A stretch of 64,000 nucleotides of DNA from Megalobrama amblycephala. Its lineage: Eukaryota > Chordata > Actinopteri > Cypriniformes > Xenocyprididae. Positions 55,200-64,000 of this stretch are shown here, piece by piece. A program made the translations under genes and the position numbers. Below the pieces are notes generated by a model, which did no database searches, was not told where the DNA came from, and saw only the letters and a list, made by a program, of their open reading frames with translations. The stretch covers positions 35,484,396 to 35,548,395 of the forward strand of contig NC_063054.1 of assembly GCF_018812025.1 (NCBI RefSeq), given 5' to 3'. The stretch's first letter is position 1; every line of letters starts with the position of its first letter.

Positions 55200-56008
55200 C
55201 TGTAATAGTATGAAAAAGAACAACATATACTGCACACTTGTGGTCTGTTCTCCTGATATAATTTATGATGTATCCCATTAATAATTCACTGGAACGCATG
55301 CCGAATCTCTCATTTTTCTCGTCAAATCCTCACGTCTCTTTCCAGGTTTGTTTTCACAGGTAAATACAATTTATTATCTGTAAAAATGATGGAAATCACT
55401 TTGAAACAGTATCACGCAATGTTGAAGTTCATGAAGGCAACGTATATTACATAATACAGATTTTAAATTTAACCCGTCCGTTATTGCCGTGGAAAAAATC
55501 ATGGCCTGTTGAAAGTACCTTGATGCTTTTACACTTTTAAATGTCCTTTTAATGTTTTTTGGTTGAAGGGTGAGTAGAATAATGTTATCTCATTTTACCC
55601 AGTTTTAAAATAAAATGTATAATTGCGTTCATAGAGCGAGCCTTTCACTGACTGTTTACAGCTTAACGGAAGTTACACCCATAATTCGCACAAAGCATCA
55701 TGGGGTGCAGGAATAAGGTGGATACATTTTAGCCAAATTTATCCTTATTAATATCAGAATTTTTTTTTAATTAAAAAAATATATAAAAAATATATCGAAA
55801 TTTATCTAAAAATGCATTTTGTCCAAAAATATATATAATTTGTAATAATTATACATTATTATATTATTATCCATTTATTATTATAAGTGTAATTAATAAA
55901 TTATTTAAAATAAATTACTTAATTATTTAAAGTGTACTTAATAAAATAAATAATTTTATAAAAGTATTTAATAATTAAAATACATATTGTTTACAATGTG
56001 TTTATATA
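55200..56008. other. no gene seen; AT-rich
   Basis: Bases 55,740-55,990 are almost pure AT. Nothing else recognised. Confidence 0.45.
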
Positions 56009-56010
56009 TA

Positions 56011-56939
56011 CAGTACAGTCCAAAAGTTTGGAACCACTAAGATTTTTAATGTTTTTAAAAGAAGTTTCGTCTGCTCACCAAGGCTACATTTATTTAATTA
56101 AAAATACAGCAAAAAACAGTAATATTGTGAAATATTATTACAATTTAAAATAACTGTGTACTATTTAAATATATTTGACAAAGTAATTTATTCCTGTGAT
56201 ACAAAGCTGAATTTTCAGCATCGTTACTCCAGTCTTCAGTGTCACATGATCCTTCAGAAATCATTCTACTATGCTGATCTGCTGCTCAAGAAACATTTAT
56301 GATTATTTTCAATGTTGAAAACAGTTGTGTACTTTTTTTTTTCAGGATTCCTTGATGAATAGAAAGTTCAAAAGAACAGCATTTATCTGAAATACAAAGC
56401 TTCTGTAGCATTATACACTACCGTTCAAAAGTTTGGGGTCAGTAAGAATGTTTATTTTTATTTATTTGAAAAGAAATTAAAGAAATTAATACTTTTATTC
56501 AGCAAGGATGCATTAAATCAATCAAAAGTGGCAGTAAAGACATTTATAATGTTACAAAAGATTAGATTTCAGATAAACACTGTTCTTTTGAACTTTCTAT
56601 TCATTAAATAATCCTGAAAATAAAATAAATATTTTGTACAATTGTACACATTAAATGTTTCTTGAGCAGCAGATCAGCATATTAGGATGATTTCTGAAGG
56701 ATCATGTGACACTGAAGACTGGAGTAACGATGCTGAAAATTCAGATTTGCATCACAGGAATAAATTACTTTGTAAAATATATTCAAATAGAAAACAGTTA
56801 TTTTAAATTGTAATAATATTTCACAATATTACTGTTTTTACTGTATTTTTAATTAAATAAATGTAGCCTTGGTGAGCAGACGAAACTTCTTTTAAAAACA
56901 TTAAAAATCTTAGTGGTTCCAAACTTTTGGACTGTACTG
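56011..56939. mobile_element. 929-bp CAGTACAGTCC foldback, complete
   Basis: Perfect ends CAGTACAGTCCAAAAGTTTG and CAAACTTTTGGACTGTACTG are flanked by TA. Arms fold back for most of the length. An internal CACTACCGTTCAAAAGTTTG stretch at about 56,415 shows that the family is built from two related end types. Confidence 0.92.
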
Positions 56940-56999
56940 TATATATATATATTAGTTTTATAGTTATATTTATTTTATATTTTAAAATGCAATAAAATG

Positions 57000-59229
57000 T
57001 TTACCATTTGCAATAATAAGGATCAAGACTGTATAATTTGACTATATAATAAGACTGTAGTAATGTGAGCTCAGGTCATGACAGAACATAGCAATAAAAA
57101 CAGATATACATGATCAACAAACCATTGGATTGCACAAATGTAGTAAGCACTGGCCCGTTTTTGTAAACCAGCCTAAAACTTGGACATTGTCATGGCTGAT
57201 TGCTGAAGACTATGGGGTTTCTACCAGTGTGTGGGGTAATAATTAAACAAGTCATTAAACTGTGAAAATGCAACTATGCAATAAAGTTGTACTATTACAT
57301 TTAATTAATGTTTTATGTCATTTATCAGCTAGTTTATAACAGAATGGTTGAGGTACTGAACTCTCTACAGTAACAGAGGTGTATGACTGTGTGTTATGGA
57401 AACATTTACCACAGCAACATTTGCTTTGACAACCACAACTGACAGCTCCATCTGCTTGTTTACACACTATGCGTGCTTAAGTGCTGCATGTATATTTAGC
57501 ATGATCTAATAAGTGTCTTTATTAATCATCTGAAGATATTTCCTTTGATTTGACGGAGGAGCTGTTCTTTTCTTCCAGCGCCAGCCCGTATCAGTTTCTC
57601 TGACGTGGAGCGAATGATTGAATATCTCCTTTGGGAAGATCAACAAAAGCCTTCCGACGGTTCCCGCGGACAGCGGCCCTGATCTCCCTTTCAGACTTTC
57701 CTCTGAGCTGAATAAGAGAAAGACTTTGATGGAGAACAATGTCTTTGCACAAAAATAAGATCAAACTCAGTCGCTGTGGTCAAGACGTCACATCAATTCA
57801 GCAAAGAAGTGACGGAGTACAGGAGAGATTATGTGTGTGTGTTTGTGTTTCACAGGACTGGCATCAGCTCTATTTGCATTTCGTAGAGAGACAAATAAGG
57901 CTGAAAGCCCAGAAGTTAAACACACAGAAGAAGAAGGTAACTAATGAAACCTGTCAAGAACACATCTGCCTCATATTTCACCTCAAAATCAAAAGATAGA
58001 AATTCAAAAAAATTTTTAAGGATGATTTAGACTTCATGAGAATTAAGCACATATACCATTCCACACACACACACACACACACCAATTCTCATGACAATAA
58101 AAGACAAATTAAATATATTTCATTTATATATTCCAAGAAAAAATAAAGAAAGGAAAACATCCGGAATCATTACAACAAATGGGAATATGGGTGGAATGTG
58201 CTTAATTGTAATGAAAAAATGCTACAATGGCAAAAAAAAAAATCTTAGAGAAATATTATGCATTTTTACATTATTAACTTTCTTTAGTGTGTAATGTTGC
58301 TGTTTGAGCATGAAAAATGTCTTTGTTTAGTTACAAAGACCACAGTCACATTAAACAGAGTTATTCACTGTATCAGCGCACACTGTTTCTGAACTCCCTG
58401 AAACACCTTCATTTCTTCCAGGAACGAACAAATCACAATATCCCTTATTTAAACAATTCCTGCCCAAGGCATACACGGAATAAAGAGGGCAAGGCCTGGT
58501 TGAGTTAGTTAGTGGTGTGTTGAAATTAAGACTTATGATTAAAGGAGTGACATTTCCAAAACACGCTAATCACAACACACTGGTCCAGTCGACCAATCAG
58601 AGCACATTGTGCTTTTCAGAAGGAGGGGTTTAACAGAGACCGGAACTAAACAGAGCGTTAGAGACAGACTGGAAAGAGAGGTGCTGCAACAATGGAGAAT
58701 GGAGCATGAAAACCTATTCAAGTAAACCACAAAAACAAGATCAAGGCCTAATACGGAATACTAACTAATACTAACATATTATATGTTTTATTAGACAAGG
58801 GAACAACTGTATGGATACATTTATAGACAGAAATCTAATCATTGTTATCTAGCTCAACACAGTTAGTCTTACTGTTTGAATCTTGTTTTCTTGATTTACC
58901 GCGAGTACCATGTTTGTACCATGACGTCTGTCTTACTGCAGTGTGCAACAAGTGTCTCACAGCAGCCGCTGAGCGAATGCACAGAGTAACGTTATAACAT
59001 CATTTTCAACACACTCAAATGTATCTGATATGATAAACCGGAAGAAGCAGAAGCGAAGACATAATAAAAGTCTCTCATTAGCAATCGCTCCAGCGGCCTC
59101 ATTTCTGCTCGCACAGCAGAGTTCATACTACACTAACATTAATAATCTCATCCAAGAACATGTTGTCTGCCCGAGTCCCGTCCCGATTCTTTTCCACCGG
59201 CTGTGAGGTGAAGACGACACCTCCCATGA
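57000..59229. other. no confirmed gene; one exon-like stretch
   Basis: Bases 57,540-57,710 are GC-richer and, on the minus strand, follow a CTTATTCAG acceptor-like site, but no good donor or family match was found. Bases 58,274-58,680 are dispersed-repeat pieces. Confidence 0.35.
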
Positions 59230-59237
59230 ATCTGCGC

Positions 59238-59592
59238 TAGGGCTGCAACGATTAATCGCGATTAATCATTTGCAAAATAAAAGTCTGTGTTTATGTAATA
59301 TGTATGTGTGTGTTCTGTGTATAATAATTATGTATATATAAATACAAACACATTCATGTATATATTTAAGAAAAATGTTATATTTATATATAAAATATTT
59401 ATGTTTATATGTAATATAAAATATATAAATATATATATTTAGAATACATGCATATATTTCTAAACTTTATACCTGTATGTGTGTGTATTTATATATACAT
59501 AATTATTATACACAGAACACACACATATATATTACGTAAACACAGACTTTTATTTTGCAAACGATTAATCGCGATTAATCGTTGCAGCCCTA
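59238..59592. mobile_element. 355-bp hAT-type palindromic MITE
   Basis: Ends TAGGGCTGCAACGATTAATC and GATTAATCGTTGCAGCCCTA are inverted. Flanking 8-mers ATCTGCGC (59,230-59,237) and ATCCGCGC (59,593-59,600) match at seven of eight. The whole element is close to a perfect hairpin. Confidence 0.9.
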
Positions 59593-59725
59593 ATCCGCGC
59601 TCAATCTCGGCATCATCAAGCTACTCCTTTGTTTTGAATAAGCGACCTCTAGTTGCAAAAAACTACATATTGTGCCTTTAAATATTATATATAAAAATGT
59701 ACATAATGTCCTAGAACAAAACGTA

Positions 59726-60116
59726 TCCGCTTGTTAAGTCGTGACGTAAGGAACGCCGTTTCTGGGTCCAAGCCTCAACTTGTTTCACTTGAGAATGCCA
59801 TTGACGGCCTTTTATGAGCGCTATTTATTCATATTAAACATTTAACATTTTAAAAAGTTAAACATTTTAAATACTTACAGTCTACACAACAGTCTACATG
59901 CACACATTAATATTTTAACGTTTTATAAAAGATGAATCACTCTCTGGGCATCTGGAATTTTGGTATGGAGATAAAGGTTATAATTATAATTTTTTTGTAG
60001 TATTACACCACATTGTGTGTGTATATTAGCACCATTTGTTGTTTTTCTTGTGGTAGGAGATAGAGCGTTTGGACCCGGAAGCGCTGCCGTGTGACGTCAG
60101 ACTTAACAACCGAATG
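59726..60116. mobile_element. inverted-repeat element of about 390 bp
   Basis: TTGTTAAGTCGTGACGTAAG ... GGGTCCAAGC at the left is answered by GCGTTTGGACCCGG ... GACGTCAGACTTAACAAC at the right. Boundaries are approximate. Confidence 0.65.
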
Positions 60117-60477
60117 ATTATGAACTAAAAAATTAATTTATAATACATTTTATCCAAGTGAATAAGCCAGCATCATCATAAAAAAATAAACTGGTGTAAA
60201 CAAAGGCCAACGTTCTTGACTTCTGACGAGGTCATGAACAGGTGCATCTGTATTAAACCTAAACTAATTCAGAACTCAACCTAGTAACATGACCAGCACT
60301 TTCAGTTTCAGAAGTGTGTTAAAGGTTCAAGACATTCTGCGGACTGTACACTGATGTCACAAGCAATATATGAACACAAACCTTTTAGGGTCTGCTGGTT
60401 CACAGGATTATTTTATGACATCCTAATTCTGGAGGGGGCCGTCGGTCTGTCTGAATGCCACAGTGGATGTGGACATG

Positions 60478-60478
<1 letters not shown>

Positions 60479-60511
<33 letters not shown>
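60479..60511. repeat. (GT)n microsatellite
   Basis: Dinucleotide run of about 33 bp. Confidence 0.95.
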
Positions 60512-60515
<4 letters not shown>

Positions 60516-61131
60516 AGAGTGTGTCTGCGCGTGTCAGGTAGGCAGAACATCCGATGAGGGGGACAAACATTCCAAAGATTCCGGATCTCAAACCTCTGTC
60601 AACCTTTCTGTGTGTGTGTGAGAGAGAGCTTTCACCCAAGTCACATGAATAAATGGATTTCAAACACTTTGTTTTAAGAAGCAGCAGGGGCCCCTTTCAC
60701 ACACACACACTTATATGCACACACATACAAAAGTACAGCCTGGCATGAAGATACTCTCATGGTTATTTTTGCCCTGGCGACAACCTGAGGACTCTCTGGT
60801 CTGGTATGAACATGCACACAAATATAATCTCTCAAACTCTACCAAACCTCTGTGCACATAAGCCTTCACAGTTATCACATCAGTATCAACTCTAATTGTG
60901 TCCAACTTCAAAGAAAAACACTGCCTGTGATGACTTGATGACTTGCTCTGGCTTAGATTAATCTCACTATAGCACAAAGTTAAAGTTACAGCCCATTACA
61001 TAAATTACCATAGTATTATTATTATTATAAGACACCACTATAATGGTAGTAGCATATATAAACACAGTGATGTAAACACTATACCGTGATAATAACACCA
61101 GAGTACTTTTCAATTAGGGCCTTTAAAGGAT

Positions 61132-61978
61132 TAGTTCACTTTCAAATTAAAATTTCATGAAAATTTACTCACCCTCATGTCATCCAAGATGTTTATGTCT
61201 GTCTTTCTTCAGTCGAAAAGAAATTAAGGTTTTTGATGAAAACATTCCTGTATTTTTCTCCTTATAGTGGACTTCAATGGACTCCAAACGGTTGAAGGTC
61301 AAAATGACAGTTTCAGTGCAGCTTCAAAGAGCTCTACATGATCCCAGATGAGAAATAATGGTCATATCTAGCAAAACGACCTGTCATTTTCTTTAAAAAA
61401 ATATATATAAAATAAATTATATACTTTTAACCATAAACACTCGTCTTGAACTAGCTCTCTTCTTCTTCTCTATTAGAATTCCATCACTGCTAAGTGTATT
61501 ACTGCCCTCCACAGGTCAAAGTTTGAACTAATTGTTTTATACTTGCACTAGCATATTGTATATGACAATTTAATTCAAACTTTGACCTGTGGAGGGCAGT
61601 AATACACTTAGCAGCATCTGCACTGCCGGAATTCTAATAGAGAAGAAGAAGAGAGCTAGTTCAAGACGAGCGTTTATGGTTAAAAGTATATAATTTTTTT
61701 TTTTTTTTAGAAAATGACAGATCGTTTTGCTAGATAAGACCCTTATTCCTCATCTGGGATCGTGTAGAACGTTTTGAAGCTGCACTGAAACTGTAATTTT
61801 GACCTTCAACCGTTTGGAGTCCATTGAAGTCCATTATAAGGAGAAAAATACAGGAATGTTTTCATCAAAAACCTTAATTTCTTTTTGACTGACAAAAGAA
61901 AGACATAAACATCTCGGATGGCATGAGGGTGAGTAAATTATCTGGAAATTTTAATTTGAAAGTGAACTAATCCTTTAA
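61132..61978. mobile_element. 847-bp GGATTAGTTCACTT foldback MITE
   Basis: Left AAAGGATTAGTTCACTTTCA and right TGAAAGTGAACTAATCCTTT are perfect 20-bp inverted ends. The centre is itself a hairpin: CTGCCCTCCACAGGTCAAAG pairs with CTTTGACCTGTGGAGGGCAG. It belongs to the same family as the 46.5-kb copy but has a different centre. Confidence 0.92.
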
Positions 61979-61979
61979 T

Positions 61980-62908
61980 ATGTTAAAAACCTACAGATGC
62001 TTATTAATAAAGTGGTTTAATCATCAATCCAGTTCAACATCAGATCAACCAAATAGAAAACAACAACTGATTCTTACAAAAAGCTGGTACTGAATGAGAA
62101 TATACTGTACATCACTTACAAAAAAGTACCATAATAGGCTACAATACGTTTTTTAATGGACACTGCACCATGGTATCTTTGGAAACACACTGGAATAGCA
62201 CCATGTAAATAAATACCATGGTATGTGAATTTCAGTACCATGGTATAAAGTCACTATAATGTGGTGCTGCAACAGTGCTTTTTTATACCAATCCAAAGTA
62301 GCCCACTTCAAAGAATTATTATCATGGTACATGTTCAAAAAAACATGGTAATACCATGGTATTTTTGTCAGTGCATTTTATTGCCGTGTTTGAGTTTCTC
62401 TTTCTGACTTCCTACGCAATGACAACGGAAACACAACACAACATACACGTACCGACTGAAAAATCTCCCATAAACACACAAAAACACACGAAGAGCCGAA
62501 ATCTCTCATATGAACTACTGATGTTGAGTAAGAAGTTACAGGATGTTTCGCGTTTGTTGTTTTCGTTTAACGGAAACGGTTTCATGCGCAGGAACAGATT
62601 CGCGCAATCTGCATTTAAATAAACCCCTACATATGTATATGTTTCATATTAATTAACAATTACAATATGTCTTTAAGTTAGAGGAATGAAGAGATGAAAG
62701 CGAGCAGCCATGTTGTCAAACATTAACTCCATGTTCACCTCATTCACCGCTTAGAGTTTCTTTCCTGCAGACATGAGAACGTTTTTATAGTTTATAATGC
62801 TGTATTATCATTTAAAACGTTATATTATCGTGTATAGTTCTATGTTTGGGTTTGTAGTTGTGTGTTTATTGAAGGTTTCTGAAGAGCAGAAGTTCGGTTT
62901 TGACTCAC
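61980..62908. other. no confirmed gene
   Basis: Bases 62,155-62,375 have recurring ACCATGGTA blocks (short degenerate repeat). The 88-codon plus-strand frame at 62,356-62,622 has no recognised similarity. Confidence 0.4.
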
Positions 62909-63097
62909 CGGAGCGAATTTCCGCCGCTCTGATCCCGTTAAAACCCTCCAACATCAGACTCTCATCTCTGTGTTTGATTTCTCATTATATTCTCATTGTG
63001 TCCGATGATTCAGTGCTGTTGATGATTCACGAGATCTCCGGTGTAACGGCAGAACGACTCTGTGTGATCGCCATACTAGAGAAACTCAAGACTCAAT

Positions 63098-63100
<3 letters not shown>
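62909..63100 (-). promoter_or_regulatory. candidate first exon and promoter region, minus strand
   Basis: A locally CpG-containing stretch ends in a strong minus-strand donor (GCTCCG then GTGAGT at 62,903-62,908). It is preceded upstream by a (CT)n tract at 63,101-63,154, a common feature of promoters and 5' UTRs. It has no conserved protein frame. It could be the first exon of dtnb or of an unseen gene. A 100-codon open frame on the plus strand here has no recognisable similarity. Confidence 0.3.

Positions 63101-63154
<54 letters not shown>
63101..63154. repeat. (CT)n microsatellite
   Basis: A 54-bp CT run upstream of the candidate minus-strand first exon. Confidence 0.97.
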
Positions 63155-63160
<6 letters not shown>

Positions 63161-63619
63161 TTCTATTGGTAGTATGAGTATGACACACAATGTTGCACTC
63201 AGTATTTACACATAATATTGCCAACATGTGACAGAAATGGGGGCCAGTATTAGTAATACAAAAAAAAAAAAAAAAAATAAAAAACAAATTTAATAATTCT
63301 ATCAATACATTGTGAACATTGTTATATTATAGTAAATGAGTTTTAGTAAAAAATATATATATATTTTATTAACGTTTTATAAATATTGTCAATATAAATG
63401 TTATATAGGTTATGTATATATATTCCAAAAATCAAGTACTTGTAATCAGAGTAAACTACTTTTTAAAATACTTGTAATCAGACTACAGTTACTTTTTTAT
63501 GGATTACATGATTACATATTATTTACACAATGGCAGTAAGTTGTTCACAATTCATTGATTCTCCTAATTTTTCATTTTTTTTAACGTTTATATGTATATA
63601 ATAAACCTGCCGCTTATAC

Positions 63620-64000
63620 ACTACCGCTCAAAAGTTTAGGATCGGTAAGATTTTTAATGTTTTTAAAAGAAGTTTCGTCTGCTCACCAAGGGTGCATTTA
63701 CTTAATTAAAAATACAGTAAAAACAGTAATATTGTGAAATATTATTACAATTTAAAATGACTGTTTTCTATTTGAATATATTTGACAAAGTAATTTATTC
63801 CTGTGATGCAAAGCTGAATTTTCAGCATCATTACTCCAGTCTTCAGTGTCACATGATCCTTCAGAAATCATTCTAATATGCTGATCTGCTGCTCGAGAAA
63901 CATTTATTGTTTACAATTGTACAAAATATTTGTGTACAATTTTTTTTTTCAGGATTCTTTGATGAATAGAAAGTTCAAAAGAACAGTGTTTATCTGAAAT
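63620..64000. mobile_element. ACCGTTCAAAAGTTT-family repeat cut by the window end
   Basis: It starts CACTACCGCTCAAAAGTTTA and continues with the shared blocks to base 64,000, so the right part lies outside. Confidence 0.85.

Noticed and set aside
62356..63099. A plus-strand gene at the right end
   Set aside because: Two frames of 88 and 100 codons have no domain, signal or splice pattern, and the better splice signal here is on the minus strand.
1..64000. Autonomous transposase, reverse transcriptase or integrated virus genes
   Set aside because: No frame long enough or with recognisable catalytic motifs was found; the mobile elements here are all non-autonomous.

Overview
This window looks like nuclear DNA from a ray-finned fish, most likely a cyprinid. 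It is AT-rich and carries small spliced exons in long introns. Teleost-type interspersed repeats and microsatellites fill much of the rest. The cyprinid assignment is inferred from recognised repeat types and could not be tested by a search. Nothing here suggests a bacterial or viral genome, and almost every long open frame is a repeat artefact.

Two genes can be read, both on the minus strand and arranged head to tail. (1) A nearly complete beta-dystrobrevin gene (dtnb) has 19 coding exons from the ATG at 49,676 to the stop at 26,392-26,394. It encodes about 624 residues: EF-hand-like region, ZZ zinc finger, coiled-coil pair and acidic C-terminus. Possible non-coding 5' exons lie at 52,351-52,393 and near 62.9-63.1 kb, and a probable 3' UTR runs to about 24.86 kb. 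(2) The 5' end of a DNA methyltransferase 3A gene (dnmt3a) lies downstream: a CpG-rich non-coding first exon near 21.6-21.8 kb, a candidate ATG exon at 19,425-19,466 and the VGRPARKRK exon at 11,150-11,257. The rest of dnmt3a would lie left of base 1. DTNB and DNMT3A are also neighbours in the same order and orientation in mammals, which supports both calls.

Layout: 1-1.5 kb ordinary DNA; 1.52-5.97 kb a minisatellite of 21-bp and 15-bp units with higher-order structure; 6-21.8 kb the 5' part of dnmt3a with many MITEs; 21.9-24.9 kb intergenic; 24.9-49.7 kb dtnb; 49.7-64 kb repeat-rich upstream DNA, probably the dtnb 5' UTR introns. Several transposons can be delimited to the base by terminal repeats and target duplications, and several are nested.

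The points most worth checking are: dtnb coding exon 16 is one base out of frame; a foldback element of about 2.5 kb has near-identical arms; a TA-flanked terminal-repeat element carries an internal satellite with a period of about 424 bp; and the copies of that element bracket dtnb exons 10-13, whose total length is a multiple of three. No previously undescribed protein system was found.
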